From Globodera rostochiensis (taxonomy: Eukaryota; Nematoda; Chromadorea; Rhabditida; Heteroderidae): DNA of 64,000 nucleotides. The stretch covers positions 2,035,501 to 2,099,500 of the forward strand of contig JAEVLN010000001.1 of the NCBI GenBank assembly GCA_018350325.1. Direction: 5' to 3'. Shown here one piece after another: positions 10,447-20,930 of this stretch (the first letter of the stretch is position 1; each line of letters opens with the position of its first letter). Under the pieces are notes generated by a model, which was not told where the DNA came from, did not search any database, and saw only the letters and a list, made by a program, of their open reading frames with translations. Made by a program: the position numbers and the translations under genes.

Positions 10447-12737
10447 TCAAATGCCGCTGAATAAGAAGTTCGGTCCAAAGTTGGCTTTAACTTTGTCGCC
10501 ATAGCCTTCGAACGTCACACACGGAAACAAGTCGGCTGCCAAATCGACGTCAAACGAATTGGGCGTATCTTGCAAATAGTAAATAAAATGAATGTTTAAA
10601 AAATTGAACAAATTCATTAGGACTCGCGACATTTGAAAGTCTCCGGATTTGGATTTTATAAATTGGAACTTTCTGCACAAAAACCAAGTGAAGTTCACCC
10701 GCCGGAAACCTTTTGGATAAATGCGCAGTTCCTTTTTTTAAAATTGAAACTTCTCACTCAAATGCACTCCATTCCTCGTGTAAATGACTTGGCGAGTTGC
10801 CAAGTTGAGGCCGTACCCGACAACATCGCCGGGAATGCCCCGGTCTAAGTATGCGTAAGCGCCATTGCCAAATTCATATCCCTCAAATGGGATTTGTTTG
10901 GGCGTGAGTCCAATGCAAATCAAGCTTTTAAATAAAAATAAATAGATAAATAAAATCCTTAATGAAAATGGTTAAAAAATAATTAAATTCTTAATTTTAT
11001 AATTACCCGACACTCTGTAAAAGTTTCAGTTCGTAGTAGAAAATTCCAACATCTTTTTTTGGAATTGGCCTCTCAGCAAAGACATAGCAACACGCTGAAA
11101 GGAAGTTTAAATTAGTTGGTCCCCGACCCTCCAACCCCGAAATGGTCAACCCCGATCCCCCAACCCCGACATGGTCAACCCCGACTTTCCTACCCCCCGA
11201 GGGGTCGGGGAACGAACCGGGGGAAAACAATGCGCTGAAATCGTTTAAAATTTTGTTACCATCATTAAATTCCCAGTCGCCATGGACAGTCAATCGTTTG
11301 GGCTCAATTAGCGTGAACCCTTTGTAACATGCAGCGACATCCCATCGATTGTGAGGCGTCAGCGCTGAAAAAATGATTATTTTAAAAAATAAAATTGAAA
11401 AATATTAATCAGAAAACAGAAAAAAGCCGTTTTGGTGCACTTTGGTTTTTTTGAACCAAAGAATCCATACAAAAAGGTGCAGGAAAGCAATAATTTTTTT
11501 GCCTTGTCTTTGGTCCGCCGCCGTGGCGTTGATGTACCGCTTGGGCAGCTCGCACATCGGACATTCATCCTCGGGGGCGTGCATACCACACAAAACACCG
11601 GTGGCGTAAATGCGTTGTCGGACGGCGGCGCAATGTTTGTATTGACACTGCCGGCCGGCGGTGCAGTGGCCCAGATGACCGATCAGCAACATTTTCACCA
11701 GATGTTCCTGGTCCAGCTTGCGCTTCTTCTCAGTTGCTTTTTGTATTTCTCTCCCATCTTCCGTCCCTTTCTTGACCACTTCAGTCCCATCTTCCGTCCC
11801 TTCCTTGACCGCTTCAGTCCCATCTTCCGTCCCTTCCTTGACCGCTTCAGTCTCATCGCCCGTCCCTTTCTTGACCACTTCAATCCCATCTTCCGTCCCT
11901 TCCTTGACCGCTTCAGTCTCATCGCCCGTCCCTTCCTTGTCCGCATCAGTCCCATCGCCCGTCCCTTCCTTGACCGCTTCAGTCCCGACGCTGCCGCCGG
12001 TGAACGCCTTGCGCAACTCGTCCAGTCCCTGAAGCATTTGCGCTTGGCGCTGTTCCTGCATTTTCTGAAGTTGCTTCATTTCAGCGATTTCTGCACGCAA
12101 AGCTTCGTGATCCATCAGCAGCTTCTGGTGTTTCGCTTGAAGAGCCTTTTGAACAATTTTAATTACCGAAATTGAATTATTAATTTTACCAAAACATATT
12201 TACTTAATTTAAAAATTAAAACCAAATCACTAAAGTATCATTAAAAACGAAAAATAAGCCGAACAGACAGACAAATTAAATGATGCTTAATGTTAAAGCC
12301 ACCTGATCGGCCTCCGCTCGACGTTGTTCGGTCAATGCGCCGGCGGCGACAGGGCCAACCAATTTCTTCAATTCGCCAATTTGGGCACAAATTTCCGTTT
12401 GGTTGTGTTGCTGTTCCTTCTGGTACTCCCCCATCTTCAACAGCGTTTGATGCTGTAACACAACCACATTCTACAAATATATTGAAAATAATTAGCGACA
12501 AAATTGGCCATAATTAAATTGGCCGGACCCGGACTTTTGTCAAAAGTTTAAACGCACCTCCAATAATTGGCCAGACTTTGTTTGGCCCTGCTGATCAGCC
12601 GCCCCAAATTGGTCGGCGCCCTTTTCCGCCACTTCAAAAGAGCCGCCGCTTTCATCCACTTCAAAAGAGCCGCCGCCGTTCTCGGCCCCCAAAGTGTCCA
12701 CAAAATCAAAACTGGCTTCTGAGGACGGCGAATTCAT
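10447..12737 (-). CDS. Gene A: coiled-coil / TAZ-like / SPRY chimeric protein
   Basis: Seven exons give an intact 490-codon frame: 12737-12558, 12470-12303, 12145-11503, 11364-11260, 11094-11007, 10924-10758, 10568-10447. Residues 1-60 are acidic ([17 protein letters not shown]); about 62-165 form a heptad-like coiled coil ([20 protein letters not shown]); about 171-247 are seven 11-residue repeats ([11 protein letters not shown] type). About 253-322 is a shortened TAZ-type zinc finger (HLGHCTAGRQCQYKHC...DECPMC) lacking the first zinc site; 331-490 is a SPRY domain ([55 protein letters not shown]). The exon ending 11503 needs a GC donor (CAAG|GCAAAA) to keep phase. No signal peptide is seen, so an intracellular product is likely. 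SPRY mediates protein binding; the actual role is unknown. Confidence 0.75.
11098..11257 (-). repeat. Short G-rich minisatellite in SPRY intron of gene A
   Basis: On the + strand this is C-rich (AACCCCGACATGGTCAACCC units), so the transcribed sense strand is G-rich. There are two or three units in the intron between the first two SPRY exons, where genes B and C carry long arrays. Confidence 0.85.
11745..11990 (-). repeat. 33-bp coding minisatellite in gene A
   Basis: Seven in-frame copies of a 33-bp unit encode the 11-residue acidic/basic repeat [11 protein letters not shown]/E. Gene B has about twelve copies and gene C about four, all in the same place after a GGSVG sequence. Confidence 0.9.
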
Positions 12738-14945
12738 CGAATTCGGCAATACCGGCACGTAAAAAGATTCTTTAGAAGGCACAAATATTAACAAAAGTGC
12801 CAAACAAATGTTCTTAAACCAGAGAAATTATTTTTTGATAGAATTTCTACAAATTCACGGAGAATTTATAATGATTTTTTTGGGCATAATGTTGACTTAA
12901 AAACGGAGAGGACGGACGACGGCATTCAGTGAGGACACTTTCACATATTATCTCATAAATTTGAATGTTTTATTTGCTCCCAGCAAAACGGTCAACTAAC
13001 AGCTCTTACAGAATTGAAATAATCGCTGACAATAATTTATTTCTAAAAATTTGAGTGCCCAATTATTGGATAAAACAATCGCAGAATGTTTATTTAATCT
13101 GTCGCTGTCCGTGATAAGTTTGTTGATCAATGATCTTTGATCATATATAAGATCCCTTCTTTTGTTTGATCATTTGAATTGCCGCCGTCTCTTCTCTTCT
13201 CTCACCGACGACGACGGCCAAGGCCGCCGCCGGCATTGTTGTTGTTGTGTGCGCGTAAATGTGCCAAAATTTCGTCTGCCGAAACGCCAAGCCGTTCACC
13301 CGCCCTAGCACTTCGATCAGCTCCTGCTTTTAGTGATTTGGTTTTAATTTTTAAATTAAGTAAATATGTTTTGGTAAAATTAATAATTCAATTTCGGTAA
13401 TTAAAATTGTTCAAAAGGCTCTTCAAGCGAAACACCAGAAGCTGCTGATGGATCACGAAGTTTTGCGTGCAGAAATCGCTGAAATGAAGCAACTTCAGAA
13501 AATGCAGGAACAGCGCCAAGCGCAAATGCTTCAGGGACTGGACGAGTTGCGCAAGGCGTTCCCCGGCGGCAGCGTGGGGACTGAAGTGGTCAAGGAAGGG
13601 ACGGAAGATGAAGCCGAAGATTTGGGCCAAAACTCGTCGTTGTTGTTGACCGTGCAGACAGCAGTACCACGAGTGCAAGCATTACAACAACGCTAATAAC
13701 GTTGGAGAAGAGCCACACCGGTTCCATTCAACCGGCGCCGGCTGGTGCATACTGTCGTAACTGTCCAAGTTCATACTGTAATTGGTCCAACAATGCCGGC
13801 GGCGGCGGCGTTGGCCGTCGTCGTCGGTGAGAGAAGAGAAAAGACAGCGGCAATTCAAATGATCAAACAAAAGAAGGGATCTTTATATGATCAAAGATCA
13901 TTGATCAACAAACTTATCACGGACAGCGACAGATTAAATAAACATTCTGCGATTGTTTTATCCAATAATTGGGCACTCAAATTTTTAGAAATAAATTATT
14001 GTCAGCGATTATTTCAATTCTGTAAGAGCTGTTAGTTGACCGTTTTGCTGGGAGCAAATAAAACATTCAAATTTATGAGATAATATGTGAAAGTGTCCTC
14101 ACTGAATGCCGTCGTCCGTCCTCTCCGTTTTTAAGTCAACATTATGCCCAAAAAAATCATTATAAATTCTCTGTGAATTGTATTACGCAATTCATTTTTT
14201 TGTCATTTAAATTATAAAAAATGTTTTGGTCTTAATTAAATAAACTTGACCCTAAATTAAATAAAAATTCTATCAAAAATATTTCTCTGGTTTCAGAACA
14301 TTTTTTGGGCACTTTTGTTAATTTGTGCCTGCTAATCGCTTCGTTTGAAGACGATGAATTCGCCGTCCTCAGAAGCCAGTTTTGATTTTGTGGACACTTT
14401 GGGGGCCGAGAACGGCGGCGGCTCTTTTGAAGTGGATGAAAGCGGCGGCTCTTTTGAAGTGGCGGAAAAGGGCGCCGACCAATTTGGGGCGGCTGATCAG
14501 CAGGGCCAAACAAAGTCTGGCCAATTATTGGAGGTGCGTTTAAACTTTTGACAAAAGTCCGGGTCCGGCCAATTTAATTATGGCCAATTTTGTCGCTAAT
14601 TATTTTCAATATATTTGTAGAATGTGGTTGTGTTACAGCATCAAACGCTGTTGAAGATGGGGGAGTACCAGAAGGAACAGCAACACAACCAAACGGAAAT
14701 TTGTGCCCAAATTGGCGAATTGAAGAAATTGGTTGGCCCTGTCGCCGCCGGCGCATTGACCGAACAACGTCGAGCGGAGGCCGATCAGGTGGCTTTAACA
14801 TTAAGCATCATTTAATTTGTCTGTCTGTTCGGCTTATTTTTCGTTTTTAATGATACTTTAGTGATTTGGTTTTAATTTTTAAATTAAGTAAATATGTTTT
14901 GGTAAAATTAATAATTCAATTTCGGTAATTAAAATTGTTCAAAAG
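12145..14945. repeat. Long palindrome joining genes A and B head to head
   Basis: About 12145-13250 is matched in inverted orientation by about 13800-14945. The match includes the first two exons of A and B, their introns and about 1 kb of upstream sequence. The centre (13250-13800) is not palindromic and holds copied exon pieces. A and B are therefore divergently transcribed from mirror-image 5' regions. Confidence 0.85.
13179..13860. pseudogene. Exon fragments in the palindrome centre
   Basis: Three rejoined pieces. 13179-13340, read on the minus strand, copies the last exon of the transmembrane gene at 18709 with a frame change. 13415-13610, on +, copies the coiled-coil exon of genes A-C ([20 protein letters not shown]). 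13615-13860 copies scrambled pieces of the transmembrane gene's first exon plus its 3' tail. None forms an intact gene. Confidence 0.65.
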
Positions 14946-17528
14946 GCTCTTCAAGCGAAACACCAGAAGCTGCTGATGGATCACGAAGCTTTGCGTGCAG
15001 AAATCGCTGAAATGAAGCAACTTCAGAAAATGCAGGAACAGCGCCAAGCGCAAATGCTTCAGGGACTGGACGAGTTGCGCAAGGCGTTCACCGGCGGCAG
15101 CGTCGGGACTGAAGCGGTCAAGGAAGGGACGGGCGATGGGACTGATGCGGACAAGGAAGGGGAAGGGACGGAAGATGGGACTGAAACGGTCAAGGAAGGA
15201 TCGGAAGATGGGACTGAAACGGATAAGGAAGAGGCGGAAGATGGGACTGAAGCGGTCAAGGAAGGGACGGGCGATGAGACTGAAGCGGTCAAGGAAGGAT
15301 CGGAAGATGGGACTGAAACGGATAAGGAAGAGGCGGAAGATGGGACTGAAGCGGTCAAGGAAGGGACGGGCGATGAGACTGAAGCGGTCAAGGAAGGGAC
15401 GGGCGATGAGACTGAAGCGGTCAAGGAAGGGACGGGCGATGAGACTGAAGCGGTCAAGGAAGGGACGGGGACTGAAGTGGTTAAAGAAGGGACGGGCGAT
15501 GGGGTTCAAATGCACGCCTCGGGTGCTCCGTATGGTCAGTGCCTCCATTTTACGCCAAAATGATTCTGCAAGCGATTTTAAAGCAAAACTTCAGTGTACA
15601 AAAATATATTTTGATCTTAAAAGCACAATTTGTTTGTTTTTAATTTTTCTTTTCTGATTAATATATTTTGCAAAAAAATAATTATTTTTTTAGCGCTAAC
15701 GCCTCACAATCGATGGGATGTCGTTACGAGTTGCAGAGAGCTCATGCTAATTGAGCCTAAACGATTGATTGTCGTCCAACGCGATGGCAAATTTGATCAT
15801 TGTGGTAAAAAGATTTTAAACAATTTCTGCACATTGTTTCCCCCCGGTTTCGGGGAGAAAAGTCGGGGGTTGACCATGTTAGGGAGGAAAGTCGGGGGTC
15901 GGGGGTTGACCATGTCGGGGTTGGGGGTCGGGGAGGAAAGTCGGGGATCGGGGGTTGGCCATGTTGGGGTTGGGGGGACGGGGTTGAACCATGTCGGGGT
16001 TGGGGGGACGGGGTTGACATGTCGGGGTTGGGGGTCGGGGAGGAAAGTCGGGGGAGTCGGGGGACGGGGTTGACCATTCGGGGTTGGGGGGGGGGGGTCG
16101 GGGGTTGACCATGTCGGGAGTCGGGGGACGGGGTTGCCATGTCGGGGTTGGGGGGGGGGGGGTCGGGGGTTGACCATGTCGGGAGTCGGGGGACGGGTTG
16201 ACCATGTCGGGAGTCGGGGGACGGGGTTGACCATGTCGGGGTTGGGGGGGGGGTGGGGTTGACCATGTCGGGGTTGGGGGGGGTCGGGGGTTGACCATGT
16301 CGGGAGTCGGGGGCGGGGTTGACCATGTCGGGGTTGGGGGTCGGGGAGGAAAGTCGGGGGTCGGGGGTTGACATGTCGGGAGTCGGGGGACGGGGTTGAC
16401 CATGTCGGGGTTGGGGGGGGGGGGGGGGGGGTCGGGGGTTGACCATGTCGGGAGTCGGGGGACGGGGTTGACCATATCGGGGTTGGGGGGGGGGTCGGGG
16501 TTGACCATGTCGGGGTTGGGGGGGGGGGGGTCGGGGGTTGACCATGTCGGGTTGGGGGGACGGGGTTGACCATGTCGGGGTTGGGGGTCGGGGAGGAAAG
16601 TCGGGGGTGGGGGTTGACCATGTCGGGGTTGGGGGGACGGGGTTGACCATATCGGGGTTGGGGGGACGGGTTGACCATTCGGGGTTGGGGGTCGGGGAGG
16701 AAAGTCGGGGGTCGGGGGTTGACCATGTCGGGGTTGGGGGGACGGGGTTGACCATGTCGGGGTTGGGGGTCGGGGAGGAAAGTCGGGGGCCGGGGGTTGA
16801 CCATGTCGGGGTTGGGGGGACGGGGTTGACCATGTCGGGGTTTGGGGGTCGTGAAACTCTCGGGGGGGGGGGGGGGGGGGTTGGGGGGTCGGGGACCAAC
16901 TACGGTAATTTAAAGTTTCTTTCAGTGTGTTGCTGTGCCTTTGCTGAGAGGCCAATTCCAAAAAAAAACGTTGGAATTTTTTACTTCGAACTCAAATTCA
17001 TTGAGAATAACGGGTACCTAATTTTATAAAATTAACAATTTTTAAATTATTTTTTAACCATTTCCATTATATTTAAAAGCTTTGTTCGCATTGGACTTGC
17101 GCCCATACAAATGCCATTAGAGGAAGATTCTGCGGTTTGCAAAGGCGTTTACGTATATTTACCATGGGACACCGTTCCCGGCGATGTTGTCGGCTACAGC
17201 CTCAATTTGGCAACTCGCCAAATCATTTACACGAGGAATGGAGTAGTGATGGGTAAAAAAATGGCTTCCCGCCGATGAATCGTTGCTTGGGTTTTGTGCC
17301 GAAAATTCCAATTTATAAAATCCAAAAACTCTCAAAAATGATTGAATTTTTGTTCATATTTTATTTTTGCCAAAATTTTATTTTATGTATTTTGCAGATT
17401 CAAGAAAGGCGCTTCCCCCCCATTCGGATGTCGATTTGTTTCCATACGTTTTGTTGCCATCCCTTGGCGACAAAGTTGAAGCCAACTTTGGGCCGAACTT
17501 CGCATTCAACATTGCCGATGGCATTTGA
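14354..17528 (+). CDS. Gene B: coiled-coil / repeat / SPRY protein without TAZ finger
   Basis: Seven exons give an intact 480-codon frame: 14354-14533, 14621-14788, 14946-15534, 15694-15804, 16926-17013, 17080-17252, 17398-17528. The first two exons are nearly identical to genes A and C. Exon 3 carries the coiled coil and about twelve 11-residue repeats, then ends in a new tail (GVQMHASGAPY) with an ordinary donor TATG|GTCAGT where A and C have the zinc finger. SPRY is residues 313-479: [60 protein letters not shown]. No signal peptide. Its fourth intron is about 1.1 kb, almost entirely the G-rich array. Confidence 0.75.
15110..15500 (+). repeat. 33-bp coding minisatellite in gene B
   Basis: About twelve in-frame units of the GAAGCGGTCAAGGAAGGGAC type, including a duplicated higher-order block (the units around 15185-15260 and 15300-15375 are alike). 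Long reverse-strand ORFs over it are mirror artefacts. Confidence 0.9.
15838..16895 (+). repeat. G-rich minisatellite, about 1.05 kb, in SPRY intron of gene B
   Basis: Tandem units around CATGTCGGGGTTGGGGG with GGGGTTGAC, interspersed with GTCGGGGAGGAAAGTCGGGG blocks. G runs lie on the transcribed sense strand and up to 18 G occur in a row (16414-16430, 16862-16880). The density is well suited to G-quadruplex formation. Long Pro-rich reverse ORFs here are not genes. Confidence 0.95.
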
Positions 17529-18708
17529 AATTGGGAACATTTTTTTTGTTGTTGTTTTTGAAGGCTAAGCCGATCGATTTTTTACCGTTAATAAAATAAT
17601 CTTATCCGCTTAAACTGTTTCAGCAAATCGATTAACTATCATTAATTGATTCAATTAATTTAAATTGCTCTTGTTGTTGAAACTATCAGAAATGTGACGA
17701 CAGAAGTTTTGGTGGCAGAAACGAAATGACCCAAATGGTGCTGCTAGGTCGTTTCACAAAATCCGCCACATGGGCGTTTTGCAAAATCACTAAAAATATT
17801 ATTAAATTATAATATAAAAGTATATAAAATGAATATAATCTGCATTTGAGAATTTAAAGCGGTTTTTGAATCTGTTGAAATTTTTTAAAATTAAGGAAAA
17901 CCGACTTATTTTAAGTAACTCAAAGCCGTAGAGAATAACTGGGGAAAAGTTGGAGACTTAGGGGTTCGTTAGGCTTAGGCCTAAGCCAGCCGGGTTCGTT
18001 AAGCTTAGGCTTAAACAATTTTTGAGGTAAATAAATATTGAAAAAGAATTTTGTTTAAATTAAAATAAATGGCGGATTTTGCGAAACGACTCAGCACGGA
18101 CCCAAATCATATAGGTATATACCAATCGACTCCTCTCTAAGCCTAACGCATGAATCAATTAGATTTTTTACGTATCAAAAATCTTCGAAAATAAGGCCAT
18201 CAAGGGCAAAAAAAAATAAAATTTGAGGTCCCGAAATAATGATAAACTTTTAAAACGTTCTAAAATCTATTAATACATTTAATTTTAAAGGCATTCTAAA
18301 TTAGAGCCCGGAATTCGAAATTCCGAGAGTCCAGGTCTCGGAGTTTTCGACAAATTTCCCAGATTCGAGACCTGGACTCTCGGAAAATCTCGGTCGGGAT
18401 CTCGATGTCGCCGGGCTCTAATTCTAATAGCATCGTTATCAAACAACTTCCCCTCAAGCAGTATGGAGGAATTAGCACTATAATTAAATATGCCATGAAT
18501 TTGAATGCCGTTTTGCTGTTCTTATTGCCTGAAAAGCTGTCAGTTGTTTGATAGCAATTGGGAAGGGGGCGGCTTTTTTCCAATCGATTTGATCAACTCT
18601 ATCGTTGTCCATGATGTTGATCAATGATCTGATCCTTGATCATTGATCATATTATAAGATCTCTCCTTTTGTTGGATCATTTGAATTGCCGTCGTCTCTT
18701 CTCTTCGC
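17529..18708. other. Intergenic; no gene seen
   Basis: AT-rich. 18105-18165 resembles the terminal arms of the inverted-repeat element at 50.1-52.6 kb (CGACTCCTCTCTAAGCCTAA). It includes the MITE at 18302-18420. Confidence 0.6.
18302..18420. mobile_element. TAGAGCCCGG-family MITE, 119 bp
   Basis: Inverted termini TAGAGCCCGG...CCGGGCTCTA with internal mirrored CGAGAGTCCAGGTCTCG segments. Flanks (ATTCTAAAT / ATTCTAAT) look like an 8-bp target duplication with one base changed. Same family as 4669-4825. Confidence 0.7.
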
Positions 18709-19901
18709 TCACCGACGACGACGGCCAAGGCCGCCGCCGGCATTGTTGTTGTTGTGTGCGCGTAAATATGCCAAAATTTCGTCTGCCGAAACGCCAAGCC
18801 GTTCACCCGCCCTGAGCACTTCGATCAGCTCCTGCTCCACTGTCCGCATGACTACAAAACAAAGCACAAAAATATGTGCTACCGTATCGGGCCCTTCCCA
18901 CCCCCAACACCTTGCTGCTTTTGTCTATCACCAGCAGCATAAACTTCTGTTGCTGCTGCAACGTCCGGTCCTTCACCGTCGTACTGCTCGCCCATGCCGT
19001 GTTCTGGTTGCTGTTGACGCTTCATCGGCTGCCAGGCAATGTGTCGCTGCGTCATGCTGCGCTCCTACACAAAAAGCAATAATCAAAAAAACGTTTGGTC
19101 ATCATAATGACCCGATCTGATCTGTCCAATGTTGTTTTGATCATTTTCGGTTAACAGAAATGATTTATTCGATCAAATTTGAATTATCAGGAGTTTGGTC
19201 TACAGATCCTGATTTCCGAAACCGATTCCAAAGTCAAATGAGATCTGCTCTGAACTGATCATCAAAAGTAAGTGACTGATCAGAATTAGAAACACTAAAT
19301 TTTATACATCATTTTCAATGCCACGGCGCATCGGCTGCCAAGCCATGTGCCGTCGGACGAGCATTGACTTTGGATGGTAATCGATGTTGGAGAAGGGCCA
19401 CACCGGTTCCATCCAATCGGCGCCGGCTGGTGCATACTGTTGTAGCTGTCCAAGTTCATACTGTAACTGGTCCATTTTTGCCCGGAGTGCATTGATCTGT
19501 TGCTGCGGTTGGTTTTGTCGTCCGTTGCTGAACCGTCCTGACGCCGCTGGTGACTGAGGTGGTGGTGCTGCTGATGCTGGCCCATATTGCGAACCTGCTG
19601 TTGGACTGTGCGGCTCCACAACGAGAAGCCGACGATTTGGGCCAAAACTCGTCGTTGTTGTTGTTGACCATGCAGACACCAGTACCACAAGTGCAAGCAG
19701 TACAACAACTCCGATGGCCCATGGGCTGAGCAAGGAATGGAGAGCGGATGAAGCGATTGGTGCTGATACGTGCTCGGCGGCACCGACCGGTGCAGGAAGG
19801 CAAGCAGCAGCTGACGACGACGAGGCGGGATGATTCTGATCAGCAGGAATGTCATCCGTCGATGGCATGTTGATCAGTCGTTTTAAAGCGGAGATAAGCA
19901 A
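18709..19901 (-). CDS. Single-pass transmembrane protein of unknown function
   Basis: Three exons in phase: 19901-19308, 19064-18911, 18851-18709 (296 aa). Residues about 1-50 are Ala/Pro/Ser-rich. A hydrophobic segment (AIGVVVLLALVVLVSAW) is the TM helix. Then come a Pro/Gln-rich region, a short coiled coil (INALRAKMDQLQYELGQL), and two copies of an H-M/I-AWQPM-R/K motif, one ending exon 1 and one opening exon 2. The last exon (TVEQELIEVLRAGERLGVSA...ILAYLRAHNNNN) ends in poly-Asn and RRRR. Exon 1 could also read on to a stop at once (GIENDV then TAA) without splicing. No family recognised. Fragments of this gene lie at 13.2-13.9 and 20.6-20.9 kb. Confidence 0.6.
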
Positions 19902-20460
19902 AACTCGTGATCAGAGAAGCTCAATATGAAGTGATCAGGACAAAAAAACACCAAACCCCAATTTTAAATAGAGAGTTGCCGCTAAAGCATCGAATAAGCC
20001 AAAAAATTTGTGCAATTTAAACTATTCAGTGGGCTCTTTTTCTCTCTCTGATCAGTCAGTCAGTCGATGAGAAAAACAGCGTCAAAAAGAGTCAGAAAAA
20101 GCCGAACGAATGAGTGAGTGTGTGCAATTTGTCTCAAAGTCCTCCTCCCCCCCGGGCAATTAAATTGGCCCTCAAGGAATTTGTTGGCGTCAGCCGATTA
20201 TCACCATCTCCCGTCACAACCAAACACTTTCCTTATCAGCCCGGACGGAACAGCGCCGGAGGTGATGCCTCTATCATAACAAAACGAATGAAAAAAAAAG
20301 GAAAAAGGTTGAACACAAATTTTTGCATTATTTTTTTGAACATTTTGGACAGTATCATTTGCGGTGGCGGCGGAATCCGCTTTCCCCTGCCCCCCCCCAC
20401 GGGGGCACCGACTTTTTATACAAATTCTAATTCAACATGAGAATAGAGAGATGATCTTTA
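19902..20460. other. Intergenic upstream region; no gene seen
   Basis: 5' flank of the transmembrane gene, rich in TGATCA. No supportable exon. Confidence 0.5.
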
Positions 20461-20930
20461 TTTGTTGCATTTAATTATTGGCAATGTCATTTTAACGAAT
20501 AAAAAAAAAGTGGTGGTTAGTAAAATTCTGGTCCGGGTCAGCTCACGCTTCTGCGCCTCAAAGCATGCGTCGCACAAAAAGTTGTTGGACGGATGTGCAA
20601 CGCGTTGACAATGCGTGCTCAAGCAGGTCAACAGCACAGAGGCGTCCACAACGAGAAGCCGAAGATTTGGGCCAAAACTCGTCGTTGTTGTTGACCGTGC
20701 AGACACCAGTACCACGAGTGCAAGCATTACAACAACGCTAATAGCCTGGTAATCGACGTTGGAGAAGAGCCACACCGGTTCCATTCAACCGGCGCCGGCT
20801 GGTGCATACTGTCGTAACTGTCCAAGTTCATACTGTAATTGGTCCAACAATGCCGGCGGCGGCGGCGTTGGCCGTCGTCGTCGGTGAGAGAAGAGAAAAG
20901 ACAGCGGCAATTCAAATGATCAAACAAAAG
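20458..20930 (-). pseudogene. Rearranged fragment: TM-gene pieces fused to an A20-type zinc finger
   Basis: On the minus strand the order is MEPVWLFSNVDYQ (C-terminal part of the TM gene's first exon), then a TM/SFGPN piece that normally comes before it, then [20 protein letters not shown], the A20 zinc-finger exon of the deubiquitinase at 29641-33539. The 3' flank (20458-20540) also matches the DNA next to that finger (29500-29590). Circularly permuted and chimeric, so not a normal gene. Confidence 0.7.

Noticed and set aside
11432..12175. Reverse ORFs over the 33-bp repeats ([20 protein letters not shown] types)
   Set aside because: Mirror frames of the gene A/B coding minisatellite; no splice-consistent extension.
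15757..16961. Three long Pro-rich reverse-strand ORFs (335-380 aa) as a collagen- or mucin-like gene
   Set aside because: They are the complement of the G-rich minisatellite, open in all three reverse frames, and lie wholly inside an intron of gene B.
18296..18583. 95-aa minus-strand ORF
   Set aside because: Half of it is the MITE at 18302-18420; no coding support.
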